From JADGHX01 sp037200125 (GTDB lineage Bacteria > Pseudomonadota > Gammaproteobacteria > Steroidobacterales > Steroidobacteraceae): a stretch of 64,000 bases of DNA. Positions 26,133 through 35,326 of this stretch are shown in pieces. How positions within the stretch are numbered: the first letter of the stretch is position 1; the number at the start of each line of letters is the position of its first letter. The stretch spans positions 1 through 64,000 of the forward strand of contig JBBCGS010000005.1 of assembly GCA_037200125.1 (NCBI GenBank), written 5' to 3'. The notes beneath the pieces are model-generated. The model did no database searches, was not told the origin of the DNA, and saw only the letters and a list, made by a program, of their open reading frames with translations. The position numbers and the translations under genes were made by a program.

Positions 26133-27287
26133 TCACGGCCAACGCGGAGCACCCAGGCTTGCGACGATTCCACCTTCAACGTTGCGGACCATGTTTTCCA
26201 CGGTGAATCGGCGGCTTGTGTCGAGCGCTGCGCGCTTCATCTCACGCAAGCGGGCGGGATCGGCAAGCAGCTCGGCCACCTCTCGCGCATAACTCGCCGC
26301 GTCGTGAGCAACAATGAGGCCGCTCACTCCGGGTTCGAGATAAGCCACTTCGGGACTGTGAATCGGAATATCCGTGGTGATGAACGGCAGCGCCGCGGCA
26401 AAACTGTCGAGAATGGCCAGGCCGACGAGCCCCGGATTGAGAAATACGTCGGCGACGGCGAACAGCCTTGCCTTGCGTTCGCCGAACTGCGAACCGAGAT
26501 ATCTCAGCCATGCGTGCTCGCGCGCCACTTTCTCCACGGCAGGCGCGTCGGGGCCGGCGCCGACGATGAGCAACGTGAAATCCGGCCGTTGCTCGCGGAT
26601 ACGCCGCCCCGCGTCCAGAAGAAAGTCGATGTGCTTGTGAGCGTACAGCGAGCCACAGTACAGGGCGACCGGCGCCCCTTCCGCAATTCCCAGCTCCGCG
26701 CGCAAAGCGCTTTTCTGTTCCGCCGCGACCCCGGCGACCTGCCCGGCGAAGGCGCGCGTATCGACCGCGTTGTTGACGACCGTGATTCGATCGGCGGGCA
26801 TTCCGGCCGCCACCAGATGCTTCGCCGTGCGATCGGTGTAGGCGAACCACCAGTGACAGAACCGCAGCAGAAAGCGGCGGAACGACTCGCGCATACCTTT
26901 GCTGGTTGCCTGGTGATTGTAGCCATGCCCCCAGAACGCGACTTTCTTCAGCCCAAGTCGATTGGCGACGAGCAGCGGGTAATTCGCCAGATAACCGTTG
27001 GATTGCACGATGATCACGAGGTCCGCCTCCACGATCTCGCTCAACGGCAGCCACTGCGCGAGTACTCGCCCGCCGAGGAAATACAAACGCCGGCACTTGA
27101 TACCGATGGGGGGCGCAAGATCAGTGCTGTCGTTCTTCGAAGCCTCGAGATGATGAGGGTCGCTGTATGCGACACGGAGGATCACGTCGTGACGCGCCAG
27201 CGCTTCGGCGAGATGCGGGTAGAACGCACGCCGGAATTGCTTCACGTTGGCGACCACGGCCAGCACCGTACGCTTTCGGCCGGTCAT
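26133..27287 (-). CDS. Glycosyltransferase family 4
   Basis: A 384-aa GT-B glycosyltransferase. Starts MTGRKRTVLAVVANVKQ, chosen because this ATG overlaps the stop of the deacetylase upstream by 4 nt (ATGA). Motifs: VAFWGHGYN, DRITVVNNAVDT, LYCGSLYAHKHIDFLLDAG, LLIVGAGPDAPAV, VADVFLNPGLVGLAILDSFA, the last including the donor-binding acidic region in a variant form. FWGHGYNHQ and WFAYTDRTAKHL are typical of transferases in O-antigen clusters. Donor unknown. Confidence 0.87.
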   Translation of the reverse strand: MTGRKRTVLAVVANVKQFRRAFYPHLAEALARHDVILRVAYSDPHHLEASKNDSTDLAPPIGIKCRRLYFLGGRVLAQWLPLSEIVEADLVIIVQSNGYLANYPLLVANRLGLKKVAFWGHGYNHQATSKGMRESFRRFLLRFCHWWFAYTDRTAKHLVAAGMPADRITVVNNAVDTRAFAGQVAGVAAEQKSALRAELGIAEGAPVALYCGSLYAHKHIDFLLDAGRRIREQRPDFTLLIVGAGPDAPAVEKVAREHAWLRYLGSQFGERKARLFAVADVFLNPGLVGLAILDSFAAALPFITTDIPIHSPEVAYLEPGVSGLIVAHDAASYAREVAELLADPARLREMKRAALDTSRRFTVENMVRNVEGGIVASLGAPRWP

Positions 27288-28015
27288 GCCACCCTCGGCG
27301 AACGCGATACGAGGTCGCCCACGGTCAGCGCTTCGAAGGGAACGTCGTGCATCTGTCGCAGGAAACGCTCGAGCCGCCCCCACAGATCGAAACGCTCGAG
27401 CTCCCAGCTGTGCCCCCAGATGTGAAGCACGCCGTCGCGGCTACTCGCATAAGCCGCGGCAGCGGCGAGTTGTTCCTCGAGCGGGCGTCGCCAAGCAAGC
27501 CGGTGCAGCAACTCAAGCTTGCGCAGGCGATCAGGGTAGCGCACGAGATTTCTCGCAAGCACCGCAGCGGAATGTGGATAAAACTGCAATGTGGTCGGCA
27601 CCTCGAATGGTTCGAGCGACCGGTCCGTCCTGAGATTCTCGACAGTGCGCGCGTACCGGAAGCCGGCGGCGCGCACGGTCTGCGTCACGCGTGCATCGTA
27701 TTTTCCGCCCGGATAGCAGAAACCCGCGACCTCATGCCCGAGCCGATCCTGCAGCGCAGACTTCCCCATCGACACCTGGCGTCGCGCTTCTTCCTCCGTC
27801 ACGGTCCGTAGGTAGCAGTGATCGTACGTGTGGCTGCCGATTTCGTGTACCGCGTCGAGCCTGCGCAGCGCTTCGACCGCCAGCGTGGGTAGGCCTTCCG
27901 CGTTACGAATCGGCACGAAAAACGTGCCCTTCACCCCATGCCGCTGCAGCAGCTCGCCGAGCCGCTCGTCGAGTGGATGCCCGTCGTCCCACGAAGTCAC
28001 AAGACAGACGGTCAT
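27284..28015 (-). CDS. Polysaccharide deacetylase family protein (CE4/NodB)
   Basis: A 243-aa protein with NodB-homology motifs: VCLVTSWDDGHPLDERLGE (motif 1, Asp-Asp), HEIGSHTYDHCYL (motif 2, SHTxxH), FCYPGGKYD (motif 3), and VLHIWGHSWEL (C-terminal His). No signal peptide is visible, so it may act in the cytoplasm on lipid-linked repeat units. It overlaps both neighbours by 4 nt (28012-28015 and 27284-27287). Might deacetylate an N-acetylated sugar before methylation or transfer. Confidence 0.87.
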   Translation of the reverse strand: MTVCLVTSWDDGHPLDERLGELLQRHGVKGTFFVPIRNAEGLPTLAVEALRRLDAVHEIGSHTYDHCYLRTVTEEEARRQVSMGKSALQDRLGHEVAGFCYPGGKYDARVTQTVRAAGFRYARTVENLRTDRSLEPFEVPTTLQFYPHSAAVLARNLVRYPDRLRKLELLHRLAWRRPLEEQLAAAAAYASSRDGVLHIWGHSWELERFDLWGRLERFLRQMHDVPFEALTVGDLVSRSPRVA

Positions 28016-28764
28016 CGCGTCTCGGCGCCGGCGCGTCGCGCGAGCACAGCTCCTCCCATATAGGCGCCACCCACGGGCAGGAGCCCGTCCACCGCGAGCG
28101 CCAGCCACGCGAACGCATGCGCGGGCAGCATAAGCAACGCAACGATAGCACTGCGAACTATGGACCACGCCGTGCGCGATTGACGCCACGATGTACGCTG
28201 CCCCGGAATCAGGTGCTGAATGATCCAGGTCAACCCACAGGCGAATGCGAAGAGCGTTCCGCCGCGCCGCTTCTCGAACGCCGTTTCGAAACCGTGGCGC
28301 GCGAGCGCCGTGCGCATGCCCTGCATCGTCCAGCGCTCGTAATCGCGAAAATCGCATTCCGCGTAGAGGAACGGAAACGTAAAGAGCACCAGGCCACCCG
28401 GGCGCACGATCCGCGACAACTCCACCAGGAACCGCTCCGCGTCGACGACGTGCTGGATCACGTCGAAGCTCACGACCAGGTCGACGCAGGCGGCGCGCAG
28501 TGGCAGCCGGCACGCATCGGCGACCAGATTCGTCTGATCCGTTGGCGCGACATCAATCGAGATGTAGTGGTGCACCCCGAAAGCGGCGATCACGTTCGCG
28601 CGATAGGGCGTGGTTCCGCCTCCGACATCGATACAGGTCGACGCGCTTCCGGCGACCGTCTTGCCAGCCGCATCGACGAACTGCCGCGCCAGGAAGGCCA
28701 CCGGATTGGCAAACCGCGTATACGCACGCGACAGATACACGATCCATCCGACGGCATCAGTCAC
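28012..28764 (-). CDS. SAM-dependent methyltransferase
   Basis: A 250-aa class I methyltransferase: motif I TCIDVGGGTTPYRANV, acidic loop YISIDVAP, LPLRAACVDLVVSFDVIQHV, and VRPGGLVLFTFPF. The C-terminal ~60 residues are hydrophobic (VRSAIVALLMLPAHAFAWLAL), suggesting membrane association. GTG start at 28762-28764 inside the upstream gene's end, an 8-nt overlap (GTGACTGA). Probably modifies a lipid-linked sugar. Confidence 0.83.
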   Translation of the reverse strand: MTDAVGWIVYLSRAYTRFANPVAFLARQFVDAAGKTVAGSASTCIDVGGGTTPYRANVIAAFGVHHYISIDVAPTDQTNLVADACRLPLRAACVDLVVSFDVIQHVVDAERFLVELSRIVRPGGLVLFTFPFLYAECDFRDYERWTMQGMRTALARHGFETAFEKRRGGTLFAFACGLTWIIQHLIPGQRTSWRQSRTAWSIVRSAIVALLMLPAHAFAWLALAVDGLLPVGGAYMGGAVLARRAGAETR

Positions 28765-29557
28765 GTCGCACCGACATGCAGAGAGTCCCGCCGAGCCCCA
28801 GTGCCTGGGTACCTCGAACGATCAACTGCGATTTGAGCCCGGGCCGCAGCACAGGGCTGAACCGCACCCTGAGCGGAGCCACGAATCCGGCGGTGAGCAG
28901 ATGATGTCTCAGGCTCGCGTCGTCGAACAGAAAGAGATGGAATTTCTTGGTCGCTTCGCGCCAGTGCCCGCCTTCGAGCCGAGCGCGCCAGCTGGTGCGA
29001 CTGGGCGTGGTGACCAGCAACCTGCCGCCGGGTTTCAGCGCAGCACGCAGCTTGCGCAACGTACCCTGCAGGTCCGTGAGGTGCTCGATCACTTCGATCA
29101 TCGTCACGAGGTCGTAGGCGCCAGCGGGGATGGAGTCCAGCGAACCCATGAGGTCGAGTCGCCGTGCAGCGCGGGCGTGCGCACGCGCCGACGCGGAGAA
29201 TTCGAATCCCTCCGCCCGCAAGCCCTGGCTTCGCAAGCGTTCAACCAGCGCCCCGGTGGCGGCGCCGAAATCGAACACCGTCATGTCCGGCCGCGTGAAC
29301 CGTTCGGTGACGAACCGGCCGTACGTCTCGGTCGCAAAGTCCGTCGACTCCTGATTCGTCGCGTTGTGTTCGATCGCGTCGACCCGGTAAGCCTCGGCGT
29401 AGATCGCATCAAGCTCATCGTGGCCCGGAAACTGTTCCCGGAACGCGAGCCCGCACGCCGGGCAGACGCGAAAGTCCGTCTCGCCCTCGCTGTAGAGCTG
29501 GCGCGTGGACAGATGTGCGTGGCTGCCGTCCGGGCAGGTAGTCGGCGGCATTTTCAT
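28757..29557 (-). CDS. Class I methyltransferase with N-terminal zinc-binding segment
   Basis: A 266-aa protein. The N-terminal ~45 residues carry a cysteine cluster (TTCPDGSH, FRVCPACGLAF), as in methyltransferases of the TylM3/NovU-like group. The SAM domain reads VFDFGAATGALVERL, EGFEFSASARAHA, YDLVTMIEVIEHLTD and LKPGGRLLVTTPS. Such proteins often C- or O-methylate nucleotide-linked or lipid-linked sugars. Start ATG 29555-29557 overlaps the EpsG-like gene's stop as ATGA. The next gene downstream is another methyltransferase, so two methyl groups may be added in succession. Confidence 0.82.
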   Translation of the reverse strand: MKMPPTTCPDGSHAHLSTRQLYSEGETDFRVCPACGLAFREQFPGHDELDAIYAEAYRVDAIEHNATNQESTDFATETYGRFVTERFTRPDMTVFDFGAATGALVERLRSQGLRAEGFEFSASARAHARAARRLDLMGSLDSIPAGAYDLVTMIEVIEHLTDLQGTLRKLRAALKPGGRLLVTTPSRTSWRARLEGGHWREATKKFHLFLFDDASLRHHLLTAGFVAPLRVRFSPVLRPGLKSQLIVRGTQALGLGGTLCMSVRRD

Positions 29558-30804
29558 CCGAGTATCGAGGCAACGTATGGCAGGTGACGGGTGAATATAT
29601 CGAGCGCGCCATCGCCGTAGTTCCAGGGCGAGCGATCGATACGCATAAGCAGTATCCCGGTGCCGAACGCCGCGACCGCGAGGCGCGTCAACGTCTGCCA
29701 CGCCAGGTAGTTTCTCGGCAGCACCACGAGCATTCCGGCAAAGATCAGCGCGAGCAGCCACTCTAGATACGAAAAATACCGCAGGGCCAGCAGGCGCACG
29801 CCGATGACAAAGAAGCCGAGGCTGAGGAAGAAGACCACGAAGAAAGCGAGACTCATGTAGTACTGCGAGCGGGGCCGCGTGCGCCTCAGCTTGCCAACGA
29901 TCTGCGCGGCGACAAAGAAGCCTCCGATGAGCAGGTAGTGCCACGCATAGATGTTTCCTTCCGGCGATAACAGATGCTGGATCTGCTGGATCGAGACGAG
30001 GACCAGCGAGGCCCCGATGGCGATACCTGTTGCCCCCAGACGCCAGCCCCAACCAAAGAGACCGTAGGGCCGCATCTTCTCAAACGGGAATAACGTCATG
30101 ACCAGCACCACGTTGGCGACGAGCAGGCCAGTCGCGTTGTGGATCGAGACCGCCACGCCCGCGAGCAGCAGCGCGATCCCCCGCCGCCCGTCCATGAAGA
30201 ACGTGAGTGCCAGCAGCGCCACCGAGCTCGAGATGTACTGGCGCACCAAGTGCGTCGTCTGCACGAAATTTATGGAGGCGAAAAAGGCGAAGAATATTAC
30301 CGTGACCAGTTGGGCGTCCGACCAGCCCTCGCGTCTGGCGATGCGTGTGAGCGCGAAGAACACGGGCACGTAGATTCCAAGCGTCGCCGCCACCGCCAGC
30401 TCGATCTGGCCGTTGCGGAAGATCTTGGACAGGAGCCACAGCGGCGCGTAGAAGCCGATCTCCGAAACGCGGTACGAACCCAGGATGACCAGCAGTTCCT
30501 GGTTGCGGAAGAGGATCGAGAACGGCTGGTTCGCAACGTACTCCTGCAAAGCGACGTACGTGACGAGATCGCCTTCCAGCTGCTTCGATATATTGAGCAC
30601 GACGAACAGCAGGCTGGACGCGAGGAGCAGCAACCAGCGGAAATGCGTATTGAGCGTAGTAAGCGCCAGCACGCAGGCACCTAGCAGGAACAGCAGCGGA
30701 AAGCAGACAAACGCCACGGCCAGGATCGCGAGCAACACGATACTCATCGCTGTTGCCGGAATCTGCCCCGTGCCGAGCGTGACCATCCTCGCCGTACTAG
30801 CCAT
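29554..30804 (-). CDS. EpsG-like polysaccharide polymerase, multi-pass membrane protein
   Basis: A 416-aa integral membrane protein with about ten to twelve hydrophobic helices. The style fits the EpsG/Wzy group: an early FRWLLLLASSLLFVVLN helix, then VRQYISSSVALLALTFFM and VSIHNATG with a conserved His. It would polymerise repeat units in the periplasm. I chose the ATG at 30802-30804 (MASTARMVTLG), which overlaps the ABC transporter's end by 8 nt (ATGGCTAG). A longer reading from 30837 is possible. No other Wzy candidate is present, so this is probably the locus polymerase. Confidence 0.78.
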   Translation of the reverse strand: MASTARMVTLGTGQIPATAMSIVLLAILAVAFVCFPLLFLLGACVLALTTLNTHFRWLLLLASSLLFVVLNISKQLEGDLVTYVALQEYVANQPFSILFRNQELLVILGSYRVSEIGFYAPLWLLSKIFRNGQIELAVAATLGIYVPVFFALTRIARREGWSDAQLVTVIFFAFFASINFVQTTHLVRQYISSSVALLALTFFMDGRRGIALLLAGVAVSIHNATGLLVANVVLVMTLFPFEKMRPYGLFGWGWRLGATGIAIGASLVLVSIQQIQHLLSPEGNIYAWHYLLIGGFFVAAQIVGKLRRTRPRSQYYMSLAFFVVFFLSLGFFVIGVRLLALRYFSYLEWLLALIFAGMLVVLPRNYLAWQTLTRLAVAAFGTGILLMRIDRSPWNYGDGALDIFTRHLPYVASILG

Positions 30805-32566
30805 GATTCGTGGCGTTGCCCTTTTCCATACGCCCATTGTGGATCTCCCAGACCTCGTCCACGGACGACAGCACTTCGCCGTCGTGCGTGATGAAAATGA
30901 GGATGCGCGAACGGAACTGATCCTTCAATGAGGATACCAGCTGCCGGCGCATGGCCGGGTCGACCGCGCTGGTGCCTTCGTCCAGGATCAGCACGTCCGG
31001 CCGGCGCACGAGTGCGCGGGCGATTCCAATGCGCTGACGCTGACCACCCGATATGTTGGCCCCCTGGTAATCCAGGGTCGTCCGCAGGCCGCGAGACAGC
31101 CCTTTCAGAAACTCCTCCAGACCGGCGGCGCGCAGAGCCTCGGTGACGTCTGCCTCGCTGGCACTCCGGCCCATGCACACGTTGTCGAACAGAGTCCCCG
31201 TGAAGATGCGGGTCTGCTGCTCCACCAGGATGATCCGCGAACGCAGGGTGTCACGGGCGAGGCTGTCGAAGGGAATGCCGTCCACCAGCAACTCGCCCGA
31301 GCTGAAGGGCAGGATTCCGAGCACCACATCGGCGAGCGTCGACTTGCCCGAGCCCGATCTGCCAACCACGGCGTAGGAGTGGCCCTGCACGAACCGGCAC
31401 GATGCCTCCCGCAGAACCATCTTTTCCTCGATGTAACCACACGTGATGTCGCGAAGCTCGATATCGACGATCTGGCGGGCCAGGGGGGTGAGCCCTCCAG
31501 TCGCGGCATGCGGCGTATCCCGCAGCAACTCGCCCGCGTCATGTGAAGCGCGTATATCCGCAACGAGCTTGCCGCTCGCCGTCACGAACTCGCCGAGCGA
31601 CGTCAGGATCCGGATCAGCATCGTCGTAATCGCAAAGAAGAACACGGTCGTCGACGTATCGCCGGACGCCTGCGTGTCCGGGCGCAACCACACCATGCCG
31701 ACCAGCACGAGCAGCAGCGCGGGCGCGGCCTTGTAGGCGTAGTTGAGCGCGTCCATGCGAAAAAGCCCACGCACATAGCGGCTGATCTGGTCGCGATATC
31801 CTTCGACCACGAACTTCTCGGCGGACAGCGACCGTACCGACCTCAGGCCGTTCATCGCCTCGATGAAATTGGTGTTCAGCGCACGGGACAGATCCAGCGA
31901 TTCGGAACTGATGCGCAGGATCGCCGCCATCCCGCGTGACAACAGCAGCGCGCAGACCGCAACGAAGCCCAATGTGAGGAGGAACGCGCGGCCCGAGAAG
32001 CTCAGCAACAGGAGCAGCCCGGCAACGGCCGACAGTACGGCGGCGAGAAGCTGCCCGAAGTAGAAGATGATGTTGCCGGCCTTGTGAGTCTCGTCACCGG
32101 CGAGCGAAACATAGTGCCCGATCGTCTTGCGATAGATCGTCGCCAGCGGCTCGTCCATCACGACGCGGCGGAACACCTTGTCGCTGAGATAAGCGTGCAC
32201 CTGCTTGGCGACCCGAACGTTGAGGGTAATCTGCGCAAAGGCAACAACGATGCGCAAAGCATACATGGCGAGGAAGAGCCAGAGCCAGGTCCGCTGTCCG
32301 GTGGGCAACCCAACCACCCGCGCCAGGCCATTCCAGAACTCGATGATCCCGCCGGCGACGCCACCCATCGCAGCGCCGCCGCGCACCAGTGGCAGCATAA
32401 GGCTCAGCGTGGCGTACTCGAGTATCACCATGAGGACGGTGAGAAGCAGCACCAGCCGCGCGAGCGGAAACCGACTGAAGGTGAACGCAAGGAATCGTGG
32501 CAGATAGCTCACGACCTTGCGCAACGTGTATGCGCCGGCGCTCACCGGCGCTGCGGATTCAGCCAT
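30797..32566 (-). CDS. ABC transporter half-molecule (exporter type), probable lipid-linked oligosaccharide flippase
   Basis: A 589-aa protein with an N-terminal six-helix transmembrane domain (~30-330) and a C-terminal ATPase: Walker A VGRSGSGKSTLADV, signature NISGGQRQRIGIARAL, Walker B VLILDEGTSAVD, switch His in FITHDGEV. The MsbA/PglK-like architecture implies a homodimer. In PglK-type systems such a protein flips undecaprenyl-PP-linked oligosaccharide. It lies directly upstream of the polymerase and no Wzx is seen, so it is the best flippase candidate. ATG at 32564-32566 overlaps the FkbM gene's end by 8 nt (ATGGCTGA), the same type of overlap as at its own 3' end. Confidence 0.86.
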   Translation of the reverse strand: MAESAAPVSAGAYTLRKVVSYLPRFLAFTFSRFPLARLVLLLTVLMVILEYATLSLMLPLVRGGAAMGGVAGGIIEFWNGLARVVGLPTGQRTWLWLFLAMYALRIVVAFAQITLNVRVAKQVHAYLSDKVFRRVVMDEPLATIYRKTIGHYVSLAGDETHKAGNIIFYFGQLLAAVLSAVAGLLLLLSFSGRAFLLTLGFVAVCALLLSRGMAAILRISSESLDLSRALNTNFIEAMNGLRSVRSLSAEKFVVEGYRDQISRYVRGLFRMDALNYAYKAAPALLLVLVGMVWLRPDTQASGDTSTTVFFFAITTMLIRILTSLGEFVTASGKLVADIRASHDAGELLRDTPHAATGGLTPLARQIVDIELRDITCGYIEEKMVLREASCRFVQGHSYAVVGRSGSGKSTLADVVLGILPFSSGELLVDGIPFDSLARDTLRSRIILVEQQTRIFTGTLFDNVCMGRSASEADVTEALRAAGLEEFLKGLSRGLRTTLDYQGANISGGQRQRIGIARALVRRPDVLILDEGTSAVDPAMRRQLVSSLKDQFRSRILIFITHDGEVLSSVDEVWEIHNGRMEKGNATNHG

Positions 32567-33650
32567 TGGGATAGTCGAACCACATGTATTGTTTCCAGCG
32601 ACGAAGCTGTGAGAGCCCGCTTCGAGACAACAGCTTCCGCCAAGTCGACCAGAAAGCACCTCGGCCGTGCCATGGGCGATGGCCCACGAGCCGGTACCAC
32701 GCCACGATAGCGCCACGCAGATCAGCGGCCGCCGCCGCATCGAACACGCCGGTCGCTCCGGCTTGGTCGACGATGTAGTGCGCCTCGGAAAAGAAGCGAT
32801 AAGCGCCGAGCGCGACGATCAGCCGGCGAAGGCCCGCGCCGTCGCGCTCCTGAATGAGGCCGCGAAAATCCCGCACGTAGACCGCGTCGACTTCCCACGC
32901 CATCGCGGAGAGAGTCGGCGAGCTTTCATAAGTGCCGAATACCTCGCGCTGGTACCAATCCGTGTCGCCATTGCGGTCGCGATGCCGACGCGATACGGCG
33001 ATGTCAAGCAGCCTGAGACCATTGACAGTCAGGTGCTGGTCGATTTGCGTCCACGTAGGCGCTCCCACATAGGGGCTCAGCGTGCTATTGATCCCGCCGA
33101 CCACATTGATCTCGACTTCGACCAGCGTGAGCGCGCGCGCGCGCGCATCGTCGAAGCCTTGCAGCACATCGAGTTCGGCGCCCTGCACGTCGAGCTTCGC
33201 AATGTCGACCCGCTCGATCCCGAGCTCGTCCAGCGCCTCAGCGGTCCGCCGAACCGCAACGGAAGTCGTGCGGATCGGATAGACATAGTGATTCTCCGTC
33301 CCCACGAATTCCGACCCCGGATCGATCGGGAACAGCGATGAGCCGGTTGGCGCATTCAACATGTAGAACGGGCGCTGTCCGGTGCTGCTGGCGAGAGCCG
33401 CAGGCACGACGCGAAACGTGTCCCTATACGGGCTGCGCCCGCAGATCTCCCTCAGGCGCTTCGCGGACTCGTCATGCGGCTCGAAGAGATACATCTGCAC
33501 CGCGCCCTCGTACGCCCACCAGTGCGGTTGCAAGCCCTCCGCCGCCCCGACATCGATGCCGACCATCGGCGCGCCTGCGAGGATTCTCCGCTGCAGCTCC
33601 ACGCGTGCGGCCGCATGCCTGCGTCGCCACTTCCAGATGAGTGATCTCAC
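32559..33650 (-). CDS. FkbM family methyltransferase
   Basis: A 363-aa protein with FkbM features: GIDVGAAEGLQPHWWAYEG (SAM motif I), YLFEPHDESAKRL, and the family hallmark VDIAKLDVQGAELDVLQGF. FkbM-type enzymes O-methylate sugars or polyketides. The C-terminal ~130 residues are longer than the minimal domain and are unassigned. GTG start at 33648-33650 overlaps the preceding stop (GTGA). A short (GC)n run near 33126-33138 lies in the coding sequence and is in frame. Confidence 0.87.
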   Translation of the reverse strand: MRSLIWKWRRRHAAARVELQRRILAGAPMVGIDVGAAEGLQPHWWAYEGAVQMYLFEPHDESAKRLREICGRSPYRDTFRVVPAALASSTGQRPFYMLNAPTGSSLFPIDPGSEFVGTENHYVYPIRTTSVAVRRTAEALDELGIERVDIAKLDVQGAELDVLQGFDDARARALTLVEVEINVVGGINSTLSPYVGAPTWTQIDQHLTVNGLRLLDIAVSRRHRDRNGDTDWYQREVFGTYESSPTLSAMAWEVDAVYVRDFRGLIQERDGAGLRRLIVALGAYRFFSEAHYIVDQAGATGVFDAAAAADLRGAIVAWYRLVGHRPWHGRGAFWSTWRKLLSRSGLSQLRRWKQYMWFDYPNG

Positions 33651-35326
33651 GACGGCACTCGCACGAGCGCGGCCAGCCGGTCGATGAGCTGGCCAAAGGC
33701 CGGCTCATCGAGGATGTCGCGCGTGAAGTCGCGATGTTCCTCCGCCGACGGAAGGTTGTGGCCAACCGCGTTGACCCGGGCGCGCAGTCGCATCACTCGC
33801 TCGCGCAATGCGAGCTCTGCGGACGTGAAATCGAGATTGTGCATGAAATAGAACTCCAGGCTCTGGCGGCGCAGCTCGGCGCGATCCGGCTCGCGAGTGC
33901 ATTCGCGCAGCGCGCGCTCATAGTCCTCGAGCGTGCGCGAAGTGCGACAGAAATCGAATCCAATGTGCGGGTGATCACCGGACCCGACCGTCGGCACGCC
34001 GAGAAACGCAAGCTCGTGTGCGACGGTGCCGTAGACGGTGATCCCGCACGCCATCCCCGCCTCGGCGAGCTGGCGATTGGTGATGGACGGCGACAGGAAC
34101 GCCACATCGGGGAACCGGCGCCGCAGTTCGTCGGCCACTTCGACGCTCGCCACGATCTGGTTCGGATGCGGCTTCACGAAGACCTTGAGGCCGATTCGGC
34201 GCGCGATCTCCAGTGTCGTCGTGATCCACACCCAGAAATCCGGAAATAGCATCCAGCGATAGCAGTGCGGACTGTCGAAGAAGTCGTGCAGGAAAATCAC
34301 GGCGGCGCCGCGCACGTCGGGGACAGGTTCGCCGCTCTCCGCGTAGGCGGACGAACGCATGTAGGCGGTCGCATTGTCGATCTTGCCGGAGACGCGATCA
34401 CGCAGATTGCGCTCCGCCTGCGCGAGAGCGGCCGCGCGATCGTGAAGGCGCGCGAACCCGATGCGATAGCCATCAGGGTTGCGGGGATGAACGACGTCCT
34501 CGACCGACAACCGCTTGGCGATCTCCTGGAAATTGCCGAACGAGAACACAGGAATTCCCGCGCGAACCGCCATCCTCGCCGGCACGCCGTGCTGCACGTA
34601 GGTGGTATAGCTGGTGAGAAACAGCGCTGGCTTGTGCTGACGGAAATAGAGAGCACACCGACGTACATCGCGCAGCGCTTGGCGAATGACGAAAAGGAGA
34701 TAGATATCGCGCGGATCCAGGGTCGGAGCAGGCTTGAAGCGCAGGAACGAGTCGTAGATGAGATCGCCGAGCGCGACACCATTGTTCTCGATACGCAGAA
34801 CGTCGTCTCGATTCGAGAGTCCACGCCACACTCGCCAAGCATTCCGCCAGTCCGCAAGCTCAGCGGCTCCGAGCTCGAGCGCGCTGCTGCGAAACGCGAT
34901 TTGGTCGCAGCACGCGCGATATAGGCGCGACCATTTGCCGTCGGTCAGCCAGTTCTGGAACAGCAGCGCCTTCAGCGACCCGACCGGAAACCGCGAGGCA
35001 CTGGGCCTCAGGCTGCGCGTGATGAACCCATCCACCGACGCACCGGTGCTCTGGCGAATTTCGCCGGCCAGCAGGCTGAAAAGCGCGAGGTAGTAATGAT
35101 CTTCCACGCACTCGATGGCAATCGTTCGGCCCGGCGTCGCGGCCGAGGTCACACCATGCGCACGCAGGAACGCGCCCTCGCGCTCGTCCAGCGCGTATTG
35201 GCGCTTCAGCAGCGCCCCACGCGAACGCAGAGCGTGCCAGAGCCTACCAGCGAGCCTCACGAGAAAATGGCCGGTGAAAGGAGGGCTGGAGAGCGGTTGT
35301 TCATCGAAGGACGCGCGAATGGTCAA
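33647..35326 (-). CDS. Capsule polysaccharide synthesis-type (GT-B-like) protein
   Basis: About 559 residues. The C-terminal half looks like a capsule-synthesis GT-B fold: VFVKPHPNQIVASVEVADEL, FLSPSITNRQLAEAGMACGI, VYGTVAHELAFLGVPTVGSG, resembling KpsC/KpsS- and CDP-glycerol-transferase-like C-terminal domains. The N-terminal ~200 residues are not recognised. It may transfer an acid sugar such as the nonulosonate made by this locus; that is inference. The start is uncertain: a TTG at 35324-35326 forms a TTGA overlap with the preceding gene, in keeping with the operon style. An ATG at 35368 would overlap by 46 nt. Confidence 0.65.
   Translation of the reverse strand: MTIRASFDEQPLSSPPFTGHFLVRLAGRLWHALRSRGALLKRQYALDEREGAFLRAHGVTSAATPGRTIAIECVEDHYYLALFSLLAGEIRQSTGASVDGFITRSLRPSASRFPVGSLKALLFQNWLTDGKWSRLYRACCDQIAFRSSALELGAAELADWRNAWRVWRGLSNRDDVLRIENNGVALGDLIYDSFLRFKPAPTLDPRDIYLLFVIRQALRDVRRCALYFRQHKPALFLTSYTTYVQHGVPARMAVRAGIPVFSFGNFQEIAKRLSVEDVVHPRNPDGYRIGFARLHDRAAALAQAERNLRDRVSGKIDNATAYMRSSAYAESGEPVPDVRGAAVIFLHDFFDSPHCYRWMLFPDFWVWITTTLEIARRIGLKVFVKPHPNQIVASVEVADELRRRFPDVAFLSPSITNRQLAEAGMACGITVYGTVAHELAFLGVPTVGSGDHPHIGFDFCRTSRTLEDYERALRECTREPDRAELRRQSLEFYFMHNLDFTSAELALRERVMRLRARVNAVGHNLPSAEEHRDFTRDILDEPAFGQLIDRLAALVRVPS

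Noticed and set aside
30797..32566. ABC transporter as a drug or lipid A exporter
   Set aside because: Possible by fold, but overlaps with polymerase and FkbM genes make a glycan-flippase role more likely.
33120..33140. GC dinucleotide run in the FkbM gene as a phase-variation site
   Set aside because: Only about six to seven units, in frame and coding for an ordinary ARARA helix; no evidence for variation.
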